Shown: one piece after another, positions 25,701 through 33,803 of the stretch | How the letters are laid out: each line of letters begins with the position of its first letter | How positions within the stretch are numbered: the stretch's first letter is position 1 | Source of the DNA: Flavivirga spongiicola | Lineage (GTDB): Bacteria > Bacteroidota > Bacteroidia > Flavobacteriales > Flavobacteriaceae | Direction: 5' to 3' | Assembly (NCBI RefSeq): GCF_030540825.1 | Contig: NZ_JAUOEO010000002.1 | Coordinates: forward strand, 62,001-126,000 | DNA length: 64,000 nucleotides | Program-made: the position numbers and the translations under genes | The notes under the pieces: generated by a model | What the model saw: only the letters and a program-made list of their open reading frames with translations | Databases searched by the model: none | Told to the model about the DNA's origin: nothing

Positions 25701-26966
25701 TTAAAAGTTTTGTTTTAATTGTTTGATTTTTGACACAGCCAATTTGTTTGTTTCCTCATTTGGGAAGAACCATCGACCAGAGGAATTCTCAAAATGTTTT
25801 TCCAAAGATGATGGGTTTGACTCTAAGTCTGCTACAATTTTGTCATAATCCTTATCAATCTTAATTGTAGTTTTCCAATCTTTTGGGATGTATTCAATAT
25901 ATGGATTATGGTCGTAACCATTCATACTCCAATATTCTTCTTTACTTAAATCAAAATTGTTGAATTTTTGAACCAAAATTTCGAGATTATTTTGATATTC
26001 TAAGTTTTCATGTTGATAGTTCGCTGTGATTTTTGAAAGGAATGGCACTTTTTCAAAATAGTTGAACTGGATATTGATCTGTGCATCAATTCTTTTATGA
26101 AAAGCAGTACTCCAATATTTTGTTGTTGAACACTCAATTTTCAATATCTGTTTAGTGTCAGCATAAACATGAATCACTCCTTTTGCATTATTCCCATCGA
26201 AACGAATTCGATAAACTGAGTTATTTTGAATATAATAAGTAGAATCTTTTTTATAATTATACTTTTTATAATGCTTGTTAGAAAGTAAACCTCTTAACTC
26301 TAAATAACGGAACATATTCAAATTTGCTCCTCCTCCAGGAGAAACCTTTTGAACATTATAATAAGTTGCTCTTTTATATTTTGTCCATTTAGGGTTAACC
26401 ACATGGCTTTTGGTATTTTCACAGAAAAAATTGTGGTTTGAAAGCAGTGCTGCATTTGCTGGTGTCTCTGCAAACACCGAATACCCAATACTTTCCATAA
26501 ACATAATATATTGATTGTTCTCTTTTGCTTTTTCTCTATAGTGAGCAATTCCTATATGTGCCTTTTTTCTTTTATTTTTATTATAATCCGTAATTACTTC
26601 TTTAATGAACTTTTTTAGATTCAACTTCTTTGATGTAATTGTAACCTCAATTAATTCATTGATAAATGGATTTAATTCGTGTGTTTTTGTTTTCGTACAT
26701 TTTGAGATAGTTGTTCTAATAGTTTCATAACCCATATATGAAATGAATATACTATCTGATTCATGAGCACCGCTTAAAGTGAGTGTAAAACGTCCATTTA
26801 TATCAGAAGTTGTTCCGATTGATTTATTTTGATATATAATTGTAGCATTTTGCAAAGCCTCTTTTGTGTTTTTGTCAATTATATTTCCAGTAATAGTATT
26901 TTTATTTTGTGCTTTTACCTGAAGTGTTAATATTATTGAAAGGATTAGAAGAATTTTTATTTTCAT
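25701..26966 (-). CDS. Carboxypeptidase-regulatory-like (CarboxypepD_reg) domain outer-membrane-type protein
   Basis: 421 residues. Signal peptide MKIKILLILSIILTLQVKAQ, then a CarboxypepD_reg-like beta-sandwich: TITGNIIDKNTKEALQNATI, GTTSDINGRFTLTL and DSIFISYMGYETI. After this about 300 residues of unknown fold follow, as in flavobacterial carboxypeptidase-like-regulatory proteins (landmarks YNVQKVSPGGGANLNMFRY and IHVYADTKQILKIECST). Probably periplasmic or outer-membrane associated. Sole gene of unit 11 with an exact 9-base end match. Confidence 0.82.
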   Translation of the reverse strand: MKIKILLILSIILTLQVKAQNKNTITGNIIDKNTKEALQNATIIYQNKSIGTTSDINGRFTLTLSGAHESDSIFISYMGYETIRTTISKCTKTKTHELNPFINELIEVTITSKKLNLKKFIKEVITDYNKNKRKKAHIGIAHYREKAKENNQYIMFMESIGYSVFAETPANAALLSNHNFFCENTKSHVVNPKWTKYKRATYYNVQKVSPGGGANLNMFRYLELRGLLSNKHYKKYNYKKDSTYYIQNNSVYRIRFDGNNAKGVIHVYADTKQILKIECSTTKYWSTAFHKRIDAQINIQFNYFEKVPFLSKITANYQHENLEYQNNLEILVQKFNNFDLSKEEYWSMNGYDHNPYIEYIPKDWKTTIKIDKDYDKIVADLESNPSSLEKHFENSSGRWFFPNEETNKLAVSKIKQLKQNF

Positions 26967-26993
26967 AGGTTATTTGCTTTTTGGGTCAAAATG

Positions 26994-27192
26994 AATGGTA
27001 ACGCCACAGCTATGGTTAGTGCGGGAGTTAAAAGTAATTAATTTCTGATTAAGCACTTAGCCAAAACTTTTTATTTTGTTTTATCTTTTTTGTTCTAAAG
27101 CCAAATCAAAAGATTTGGCGGTGTCGGCGGATAAGCGAACTCTATATCTTAAGCAACAAACCCGCATTAATTATAGGTAATGTTACCCATAG
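26994..27192 (-). repeat. attC-like site K (class 2, about 200 bp)
   Basis: Left tip AATGGTAAC (26994-27002, unit 11), right tip GTTACCCATA (27182-27191, unit 12). Long relative of site G: CTATGGTTAGTGCGGG (27010-27025) pairs with CCCGCATTAATTATAG (27161-27176) with 13 Watson-Crick and 3 G-T pairs. Where G has T opposite the stem G, K has C, so pairing is kept. Inner hairpin GCCAAATC...GATTTGGC. Confidence 0.72.
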
Positions 27193-27843
27193 TTATTTTT
27201 CTAATTTCATTTTTGTTAAGTTCATTTTCTCTGTTTTCCTCGGATATTTTCCGTGTTCAAAAGTCAATTCAATATCATATTCATAGTCATCTTTTTCAAT
27301 TCTTTGCAATGAAATTAAATCCACGTTATAGAAAAAACCTATTCGAAATAACTCATAATCTTCTCCAAGGTTTTCTGGTCCAACAACAATGTAAATTGAA
27401 ACAGTACAATTACACATTTCAAGAGGTAATGATTTGCCATCACAAATACTGAATGTTGAATAATTTAATAAATCTAATCTTTCACGAATATTCCCAAAAG
27501 TTTCGGCAAATAATTTATTGTCAAGCTTAGTTAATTCAACATCTCTTTTGAAAATATACTCATTTCCGTATTTTGCCAAATCTAATGTGTCCTCTGAATA
27601 TCTTTTATCGAGTATTTTTATAATTTTAGAGTCTAATAATTCAATTATTTGATTGTCTTTATTCTTTGTGCCTAATGTTTTAAGAACAGAAATTTGTTTA
27701 ATCAATTCAGTATTCTTTTTCTTGATTTCCGTTAGTTGAGTTTTTAAAAAGTTGTTTTCCTCTTTTAATTCAACATTTTTTTTATTGTCAGAACAAGAAA
27801 AATTTAAAAATAGCAGTAGGATTATGAAAAGTAGTTTGTTCAT
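27193..27843 (-). CDS. Hypothetical lipoprotein with coiled coil, 216 aa
   Basis: Signal sequence with lipobox LNFSC near residue 17, then a coiled-coil segment at about residues 25-60 (LKEENNFLKTQLTEIKKKNT). The rest is an unrecognised globular part containing CDGKSLPLEMCNC, three cysteines in a short stretch. No family was identified. Sole gene of unit 12, whose ends match exactly over 10 bases; its start is 18 bases from the boundary and its stop codon lies in the left end match. Confidence 0.75.
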   Translation of the reverse strand: MNKLLFIILLLFLNFSCSDNKKNVELKEENNFLKTQLTEIKKKNTELIKQISVLKTLGTKNKDNQIIELLDSKIIKILDKRYSEDTLDLAKYGNEYIFKRDVELTKLDNKLFAETFGNIRERLDLLNYSTFSICDGKSLPLEMCNCTVSIYIVVGPENLGEDYELFRIGFFYNVDLISLQRIEKDDYEYDIELTFEHGKYPRKTEKMNLTKMKLEK

Positions 27844-27851
27844 TTTTTAAT

Positions 27852-27990
27852 TATGGGTAACAATAGTATAAAGAACATATGTTCTTTATACGCCCAAATA
27901 TAGAATATATATAACATATGTTGTATATATCTTTTATAAGCGTACTAATATAATAAACCTATTAGTTATATAAACGCTTTTAAGGATTAG
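27852..27990. repeat. Nested palindromes at the right (proximal) end of the array
   Basis: Directly beyond the last boundary TATGGGTAAC (27852-27861) lies a perfect 26-bp palindrome, 27866-27891, centred on CATATG (half-site GTATAAAGAACAT). It is followed by a second imperfect one around 27905-27929 also centred on CATATG. A third, longer inverted pair AAGCGT-CTAATA...TATTAG-ACGCTT spans about 27937-27979. This is not the class 1-3 repeat. By position it is where an attI site or first-cassette leader would be. Confidence 0.6.
27895..27902 (-). promoter_or_regulatory. Candidate -7 box facing into the cassette array
   Basis: Minus-strand TATATTTG fits TAnnTTTG exactly and lies 52 bases before the ATG of the unit-12 gene; transcription would start inside the 26-bp palindrome. 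No TTG at the usual -33 distance was found, so it is only a candidate array promoter. Confidence 0.35.
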
Positions 27991-28090
27991 ATCTTATTAA
28001 TATGAATCATGATAAAGATTAGTTAATTTAGCAATCTATCTTATACCATATTTTACACTCAAATAGGTATTATTGATTAAAATCATTTTG

Positions 28091-29857
28091 ATGCAACACC
28101 TCAAGAACACTCCAAAAACAAAAGCCAAAAATAAAGTGACTATGGCGCAAGCCTTTAAAACCATTATATGGCCACGTCGTAATTTGGTATTTATAGGTTT
28201 AGTTTTAATAGTTATTAGAAGTTTAGCAGGTTTAGTCCTGCCATGGCAAAGTAAAGTATTGTTAGATGAGGTCGTACCAAGTAAAGATTTCAGTCTTTTA
28301 TATAATTTAATAGTTATAGTTTTAGGTGCTATTTTGATACAATCACTTACGTCATTTTTACTCACACGTATATTGAGTGTGCAAGCACAATATTTAATTA
28401 GTGAATTACGCGCGCAAGTACAGAAAAAAGTGCTTTCATTGCCTATTAGTTTTTTCGATAATACCAAATCGGGAGCTTTAGTATCACGTATTATGAGTGA
28501 TGTTGAAGGGGTTCGAAATCTTATTGGCACAGGTTTGGTGCAGTTAGTAGGTGGCACCTTTACAGCCATTGTGTCTTTGATCATTTTAATAAAACTGAAT
28601 CCATGGATGACACTTTTTGTGTTTGTACCACTTTCTATATTCGGATATATCGCGCTTAGAGCTTTTAAATATATTCGTCCCATTTTTAGAAAACGAGGTG
28701 TCATAAATGCAGAAGTTAAAGGGAGATTAACCGAAACTTTGGCTGGTGTTCGGGTGATTAAAGCCTTTAATGCAGAAGGACAAGAAAACAAGGTTTTTGA
28801 AAAAGGGGTTGATAAATTATTTCAGAATGTAAAAAAGAGTTTAACGGCTACTGCTTTAATGACTAGTTCTTCAACCTTTTTGATAGGTGTTGCTACCACA
28901 GGGATTATGGCAATAGGAGGTTATTATATGATACAAAGTGACATGACAACCGGGGAATTTTTATTCTTTACGCTCATTTTAGGATTTATGATTGCGCCTA
29001 TAGTACAAATGAGTAACATTGGAAGTCAGCTAACTGAAGCTTTAGCAGGTTTAGATAGAACAGAGGAGCTTATGAATATGACTGCCGAAGAAGATAATAA
29101 GGAGAGGACCATTCAACTGGAAGCTATAAAGGGAGAGATTATTTTTGATGATGTATCATTTTCTTATGAGGAAGGTAAAGAAGTATTACATCATATTAAT
29201 TTTAAAGCTCCTGCAGGTTCAACAACGGCTTTAGTTGGTAGTTCTGGGTCGGGTAAATCAACCATAGCAGGTTTGTCTGCTACGTTTTTAAATCCGAAAT
29301 CTGGTAAAGTAACTATAGATAATCAAGATTTATCTAAGGTAAGGTTGAATACCTACCGTCAGTATTTAGGTGTGGTTTTACAAGATGAGTTTTTATTTGA
29401 AGGCACTATTAAAGAGAATATCATGTTTCCAAGACCTGATGCCACAGAGTCTGAATTACAAGGTGCAGTAAAAGCAGCATATGTAAACGAATTTACGGAT
29501 CGTTTCGATGATGGTTTAGAAACCTTAATTGGTGAAAGAGGCGTAAAGTTATCTGGAGGCCAGCGACAACGATTGGCCATTGCACGTGCTATTTTAGCTG
29601 ATCCAAAAATTATTATTTTAGATGAAGCAACATCTAGTTTAGACACCGAGAGCGAAGCTTTGATACAAAAGAGTTTAGGGGAGTTAATTAAAAACAGAAC
29701 GACTATTGTTATAGCACACCGATTAAGTACTATTAGAAAAGCAGATCAAATTCTAGTCATTGAAGCCGGGCGTATTGTGGAACGCGGTACTCATGATGAG
29801 TTGATTGTTTTAAACGGTCGATATTATGATTTATATACGTATCAAGCTAAGATTTAA
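28091..29857 (+). CDS. ABC-type exporter (MsbA/multidrug-like), fused membrane and ATPase domains
   Basis: 588 residues from ATG 28091; the frame reaches a TTG at 28073, but the ATG start MQHLKNTPKTKAK is more likely. An N-terminal ABC transmembrane domain with six helices (about 30-320) is followed by the ATPase: Walker A GSSGSGKST, Q-loop GVVLQDEFLFEG, signature LSGGQRQR, Walker B IIILDEATSSLD and H-loop AHRLST. A homodimeric exporter of lipid or drug type is the family expectation. It is the first core gene right of the array and is followed by a DinB gene 11 bases later, probably one transcript. Confidence 0.94.
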   Translation: MQHLKNTPKTKAKNKVTMAQAFKTIIWPRRNLVFIGLVLIVIRSLAGLVLPWQSKVLLDEVVPSKDFSLLYNLIVIVLGAILIQSLTSFLLTRILSVQAQYLISELRAQVQKKVLSLPISFFDNTKSGALVSRIMSDVEGVRNLIGTGLVQLVGGTFTAIVSLIILIKLNPWMTLFVFVPLSIFGYIALRAFKYIRPIFRKRGVINAEVKGRLTETLAGVRVIKAFNAEGQENKVFEKGVDKLFQNVKKSLTATALMTSSSTFLIGVATTGIMAIGGYYMIQSDMTTGEFLFFTLILGFMIAPIVQMSNIGSQLTEALAGLDRTEELMNMTAEEDNKERTIQLEAIKGEIIFDDVSFSYEEGKEVLHHINFKAPAGSTTALVGSSGSGKSTIAGLSATFLNPKSGKVTIDNQDLSKVRLNTYRQYLGVVLQDEFLFEGTIKENIMFPRPDATESELQGAVKAAYVNEFTDRFDDGLETLIGERGVKLSGGQRQRLAIARAILADPKIIILDEATSSLDTESEALIQKSLGELIKNRTTIVIAHRLSTIRKADQILVIEAGRIVERGTHDELIVLNGRYYDLYTYQAKI

Positions 29858-29868
29858 TAAAAAATAAA

Positions 29869-30387
29869 ATGAATACATCAGATTTAAAAACGACCGAATA
29901 CAACATCTATTATAACAGATATCTTAGTTTAGTTTCTAAAGAAACTACACTGATAGATGGTTTTAAAAAAGATTCAGATATGGTTTTACAATTCTTTGAA
30001 TCTATTCCTTCGGATAAACTAAATTACAGGTATGCGGAAGGAAAATGGAATGTAAAAGAAGTTTTTCAGCATCTCATTGATACTGAGAGAATTTTTCAAC
30101 ACCGTTGTTTTCGTTTTTCCAGACATGATAAAACTGGTATTTCGGGGTTTGAACAAGATGATTACATTGAACCATCTCAGGCGAACAACAAAAGTTTAGA
30201 ATCTCTTGTAGAAGAGTTTAAAGCAGTGCGCCAAAGTTTTATTGTATTGCTAAAAAGTTTAAATGACGATGATTTAAAATTCATAGGCAATGCAAATGGT
30301 TCAGATATGTCCGGAAGAGCAGCAGCATTTACCATTTTAGGACATTCTATTTGGCACATTAACGTTATAAAAGAACGTTACTTATAA
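29869..30387 (+). CDS. DinB-family protein
   Basis: 172-residue four-helix DinB/YfiT-like protein. Metal-site histidines are placed as usual: QHLIDTERIFQHR in the middle helix and GHSIWHINVI at the C-terminus. Such proteins are metal-dependent thiol transferases or of unknown function. It starts 11 bases after the ABC exporter and converges on the Bcr/CflA gene with a 4-base gap. Confidence 0.87.
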   Translation: MNTSDLKTTEYNIYYNRYLSLVSKETTLIDGFKKDSDMVLQFFESIPSDKLNYRYAEGKWNVKEVFQHLIDTERIFQHRCFRFSRHDKTGISGFEQDDYIEPSQANNKSLESLVEEFKAVRQSFIVLLKSLNDDDLKFIGNANGSDMSGRAAAFTILGHSIWHINVIKERYL

Positions 30388-30391
30388 AGGA

Positions 30392-31600
30392 TTAAACAGT
30401 TGATAGTGTTTTTTTTCTTTTTAAAAGTAAAAAAGTTAAAAGAGACAATACGCCAAAAATTGAAAAACCAATAAATAGCGGTAATACAGAATCGTTAACA
30501 AAACTACCAATATAATTGGCTATAGGAACAGCCATGACTGTAGACACAAAACCATTAATAGCTGCGCCTATACCTGCTATATGACCCAGTGGTTGCATCG
30601 CTAAAGCCCTTATATTCCCAAAAATAAAGCCAACAGCAAAGAACTGTATAGCAAAAAAACTGATTAAAATACCAATACCCGGATTGTCGCCAGACCAGAA
30701 TAAAACAACATACAAAACAGAAATAACAGCATATGCTATGGTCGCCAAATATGCAATACGCCACATACCATATTTTATAACAAAAACGCTGTTTAGATAG
30801 GTTGCCAGCCCAATAGATATAGCCAAACTTGCAAAAATATAAGGGAACATATCTGCTAAGTTATATTGCTCTTGAAAAATTTGTTGAGAGGTACTTAAGT
30901 AGACCATAAATGACCCTGTTATAAACCCAGAAATAAGCGTGAAAGCAACAGCATCTTTGTATTTGATAAACTCCTTAGCACCATCAATAAATTGATGTGA
31001 TGTGAATTTTATACGTTTTTCTTTTTGTAAGGTTTCGGGTTGCCGTTTCCAAAACCAAAGCATGACTAAAAGACCATAAATTAAGTTTACATAAAAAATG
31101 GACTCCCAATTATAAAAATTGAGCAAAAACTGCCCTAATGTGGGAGCGATTACGGGAACTAAAATAAAAACCATCACAACAATAGATAAGATTTTAGCCA
31201 TATAATCGCCACTATATGAATCTCTTACAATTGCGATGCTTAAAGTTCTTGGAGAAGATAATCCGATACCTTGAAGTATGCGACCAATAATCATCATTTC
31301 AAAACTTTTGGTAGTCACACAAATAATACTGGCAATTATAAATACTACAAAGCCTATATATACAATTGGTTTTCTGCCAAAGCTATCTGATAAAGGACCA
31401 AAAATAAGCTGACCAAATCCTAATCCTAAAAAAATCATAGTAATTAACAACTGGTTATCATTTACATTGGTAATGCCTAAAGAACTTCCAATTTCTGGAA
31501 GTGCAGGCAATAATGCATCTATCGATAAGGCAACAATAGACATAAGTGATGCCATTAATGCTACAAATTCTAATTGGAATTTATTATTTGGGTTTTGCAT
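30392..31600 (-). CDS. Bcr/CflA-family MFS drug exporter
   Basis: 402 residues with twelve predicted membrane helices. The MFS loop 2-3 motif is visible as GPLSDSFGRKPIVYIG, preceded by DALLPALPEIGSSL, typical of the DHA1 Bcr/CflA group. It would export small toxic compounds by proton antiport across the inner membrane. A minus-strand TACTTTTG with an upstream TTG lies right at the start codon, so the true start could be a few codons downstream. Confidence 0.93.
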   Translation of the reverse strand: MQNPNNKFQLEFVALMASLMSIVALSIDALLPALPEIGSSLGITNVNDNQLLITMIFLGLGFGQLIFGPLSDSFGRKPIVYIGFVVFIIASIICVTTKSFEMMIIGRILQGIGLSSPRTLSIAIVRDSYSGDYMAKILSIVVMVFILVPVIAPTLGQFLLNFYNWESIFYVNLIYGLLVMLWFWKRQPETLQKEKRIKFTSHQFIDGAKEFIKYKDAVAFTLISGFITGSFMVYLSTSQQIFQEQYNLADMFPYIFASLAISIGLATYLNSVFVIKYGMWRIAYLATIAYAVISVLYVVLFWSGDNPGIGILISFFAIQFFAVGFIFGNIRALAMQPLGHIAGIGAAINGFVSTVMAVPIANYIGSFVNDSVLPLFIGFSIFGVLSLLTFLLLKRKKTLSTV

Positions 31601-31681
31601 TTGGCAAAAGTAGTTTATATAAAGTTGTCAAGCTTAAATTCTAGTGTTACAATATTCACAATTTTTATGATTTTTTATGAT

Positions 31682-31710
31682 TTGTAGAGTAAAGGTGTTT
31701 GCTATATTTA
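31682..31710 (+). promoter_or_regulatory. Candidate Bacteroidota promoter of the FKBP gene
   Basis: TTG at 31682-31684 and TATATTTA at 31703-31710, spaced 18 bases, close to the TTG/TAnnTTTG consensus (last base differs), ending 17 bases before the ATG at 31728. Confidence 0.4.
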
Positions 31711-31727
31711 CATCAAAAAAATGAATT

Positions 31728-32177
31728 ATGAAATACATTATGTTTTCTTTGGTTTTATCTCTTTTTGTTTCTTGTAGCAGTGATGATGAAAAAGATTATG
31801 TTGCTTTAAATGATAAAGAAATTACCGATTATATTGCTAAAAACAATTTGGCCGCAGAAAAAAGTGCAACGGGACTTTATTATGTGATTGATGATGAAGG
31901 TACGGGGGAGCAGCCTAACTCAACATCTAATGTTACAGTAGCCTATAAAGGGTACTTTACCAACGGAACTGTTTTTGATCAAAGTGATGGAGAAGGTATC
32001 TCATTTGGTTTACAACAAGTTATAGCAGGTTGGACAGAAGGGATTACATATTTTAAAGAAGGAGGAAGCGGTAAACTTTTAATACCATCTCATTTAGCTT
32101 ATGGTAATTCTGGAAGAGGAAGTATTCCTGGAGGGGCTGTTCTTATTTTTGATATTAATCTTATTTCTGTAAATTAG
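31728..32177 (+). CDS. FKBP-type peptidyl-prolyl isomerase lipoprotein
   Basis: 149 residues, lipobox LFVSC with C16, so envelope-anchored. The FKBP domain (about 55-149) shows VTVAYKGYFTNGTVFDQS, VIAGWTEGITYFKEGGSGKL, IPSHLAYGNSGRGSIPGGA and LIFDINLISV, which keeps the active-site aromatic residues. It probably catalyses proline isomerisation during folding of envelope proteins. Confidence 0.94.
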   Translation: MKYIMFSLVLSLFVSCSSDDEKDYVALNDKEITDYIAKNNLAAEKSATGLYYVIDDEGTGEQPNSTSNVTVAYKGYFTNGTVFDQSDGEGISFGLQQVIAGWTEGITYFKEGGSGKLLIPSHLAYGNSGRGSIPGGAVLIFDINLISVN

Positions 32178-32281
32178 AGAGAACATATTAGATGAGTTCG
32201 ATAAGGTTAACTGTGTTTTTTGAATACAAAAACAATTGAATTACCCATCACTTATTTATTAGGCTAAAACATCAATAAAAT

Positions 32282-32728
32282 ATGCTTACTAAAACTTTAA
32301 TTAAAATTTTTACTAGAGATCTTAATAAACTTAAAATTGAAATAGATGCTTACAAGAGCGAAGAAAATTTATGGCTTCTTGATAAAGAAATCACGAATTC
32401 AGCAGGCAATTTATGTTTGCATATTGTTGGTAATCTCAATCATTTTATAGGGACCATACTTGGCGGATCAGGATACATAAGACAAAGAGATCTTGAGTTT
32501 TCGCTTAAAAATGTATTAAAAACAGAATTGTTACAGCAAATAGATGATACCATTCAATTAGTTGAAAGTGTCTTGGTAAAATTATCAGCTGAAGATTTAG
32601 AAAAACAATATCCAATGGTCGTTTTTAAGGAACCTATGAGTACTGAATATTTTTTGGTTCATTTAACGACTCATTTATCTTATCATTTAGGACAAATAAA
32701 TTACCATAAGCGTTTAATAGACTCGTAA
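32282..32728 (+). CDS. DinB-superfamily protein (DUF1572-like)
   Basis: 148 residues, four-helix bundle type. Histidines in NLCLHIVGNLNHFIG and HLTTHLSYHLGQINYH are placed as in DinB metal sites. One base separates its stop from the next start, so it is cotranscribed with the Crp-family regulator. The exact reaction is unknown. Confidence 0.85.
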   Translation: MLTKTLIKIFTRDLNKLKIEIDAYKSEENLWLLDKEITNSAGNLCLHIVGNLNHFIGTILGGSGYIRQRDLEFSLKNVLKTELLQQIDDTIQLVESVLVKLSAEDLEKQYPMVVFKEPMSTEYFLVHLTTHLSYHLGQINYHKRLIDS

Positions 32729-32729
32729 T

Positions 32730-33323
32730 ATGATTAAAGAAAAAGGTCAAGCACTATTAGACTATATTAACAGATATGTTTCTTTAACAGAAGAAGAGGA
32801 AGCTATACTTCTTTCTAAAGTAACTTATAGAAAATATTTAAAAGGTCAGTTTATTGTTCAACAAGGAGATGTTTGTAAATATGAAAGTTTTGTACTATCA
32901 GGCTGTACAAAAACATTTCATGTGGATAATGAAGGACAGGAACATATCCTCATGTTTTCTATTGAAGATTGGTGGACTGCAGATATGGGAAGCTTTATTA
33001 CACAAAATCCGGCTGATTATAATGTACAATGTCTGGAACATACAGAGTTGATTATGTTTTCTTATGATATTATTGAAGGTTTATATGCAGTAATTCCAAA
33101 ATTAGAACGCTTTTTCAGGCAAATTATACAAAACGCATTTATAGCTTCACAAAAACGTATAGTTAGAAGTTTTAGCCTATCAGCAAAAGACAGATATGTT
33201 TACTTTAGAAATCAATACCCCAAAATAGAACAACGGATTCCTCAATACATGATTGCTTCTTATTTAGGCATTACCAAGGAATTTTTGAGTAAAATTAAGA
33301 GTGAACTTATACAGGAACAATAA
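32730..33323 (+). CDS. Crp/Fnr-family transcriptional regulator
   Basis: 197 residues. N-terminal cyclic-nucleotide-binding-like beta roll (about 30-130: YLKGQFIVQQGDVCKYESFV), then a C-terminal winged helix whose recognition helix falls in MIASYLGITKEFLSKIKSEL. No cysteine cluster for an iron-sulfur site and no full cAMP phosphate cassette is seen, as is usual for flavobacterial members. Probably regulates adjacent genes; cotranscribed with the DinB gene. Confidence 0.92.
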   Translation: MIKEKGQALLDYINRYVSLTEEEEAILLSKVTYRKYLKGQFIVQQGDVCKYESFVLSGCTKTFHVDNEGQEHILMFSIEDWWTADMGSFITQNPADYNVQCLEHTELIMFSYDIIEGLYAVIPKLERFFRQIIQNAFIASQKRIVRSFSLSAKDRYVYFRNQYPKIEQRIPQYMIASYLGITKEFLSKIKSELIQEQ

Positions 33324-33419
33324 AAGTTAAACTAGATTAACATGATTTCATAAACTATCTTATTTTCTACTTGAATGATGTTTAAGACCTTTGTATCATA
33401 ATAATTAAAGCAATAAATT

Positions 33420-33773
33420 ATGAATACATTAATTGAAAATATTAGTACAATAAACGATATGATTCTTCAAGGAAAAGCATTAGAAGCTTTTGATGAATTT
33501 TATCATGATGACGTTATTATGCAAGAAAATGATAATCCAGAAGTTATAGGTAAAGTAGCAAACCGCAAAAGAGAAGAAGAATTTTTTGCATCGATCACTG
33601 AATTTAGAGCTGCTCAGCCAATAAAAGTTACTGTAGGAGAAAATACAACTATGGTAGAATGGCATTTTGACTATACGCATAAAGATTGGGGTATAAAAAA
33701 TTATACACAAGTTGCAGTACAAGATTGGAAAGATGGAAAAATAATTAAAGAAAAATTTTATTACGGATCATAA
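33420..33773 (+). CDS. SnoaL/NTF2-like small protein
   Basis: 117 residues, cytosolic, with the NTF2-like pattern FDEFYHDDVIMQEND, NTTMVEWHFDYTHKDWG and VQDWKDGKIIKEKFYY. The family includes isomerases and many ligand-binding proteins; the substrate is unknown. It is followed 30 bases later by yceI-like and probably shares its transcript. Confidence 0.84.
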   Translation: MNTLIENISTINDMILQGKALEAFDEFYHDDVIMQENDNPEVIGKVANRKREEEFFASITEFRAAQPIKVTVGENTTMVEWHFDYTHKDWGIKNYTQVAVQDWKDGKIIKEKFYYGS

Positions 33774-33803
33774 ATTAAATCAAAAACAATTAAAAATAAC
33801 AAA

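Larger units (their letters stand above)
5587..27861 (-). mobile_element. Integron-like gene-cassette array without integrase (CALIN-like), twelve units
   Basis: Eleven related imperfect palindromes divide this 22-kb stretch into units with boundaries near 5600, 6622/6745, 7537/7657, 10558/10678, 14920/15040, 17970/18091, 19749/19868, 20935/21116, 22090/22210, 22452/22571, 25558/25678, 27002/27182 and 27861. Within each unit the plus-strand left end (GTTNNN...) is the reverse complement of its own right end over 7-13 bases, and this word changes from unit to unit. That is how integron cassettes look, because the attC arms of one cassette come from its own two ends. Most genes lie on the minus strand with start and stop codons close to the boundaries. 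No intI-like tyrosine recombinase is in the window. Function as mobile cassettes is inference; the boundary pattern is read directly. Confidence 0.75.

Noticed and set aside
6613..27192. CRISPR array from repeated elements
   Set aside because: The repeats are 140-200 bp, differ in sequence, and are separated by whole genes of 0.2-4 kb; there are no short uniform spacers or cas genes.
6613..27192. MITEs or IS insertions as the explanation of the repeats
   Set aside because: MITEs would show direct target duplications on both sides of the same element. Here the flanking words are inverted and match across the gene unit instead, and the two tips of one element differ.
27866..27891. 26-bp palindrome as an intrinsic terminator of the array
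   Set aside because: It is a perfect palindrome with no loop or following T-run, so an operator or recombination structure is at least as likely; not called as a terminator.
28036..28791. 251-residue minus-strand frame opposite the ABC exporter
   Set aside because: It is the antisense of clearly conserved ABC transporter codons; composition is not protein-like for this genome.
31605..31631. Promoter-like CAAAAGTA...CAA (minus TACTTTTG) for the Bcr/CflA gene
   Set aside because: The spacing is good, but transcription would start at or inside the annotated start codon; mentioned in the gene entry but not listed as a promoter.
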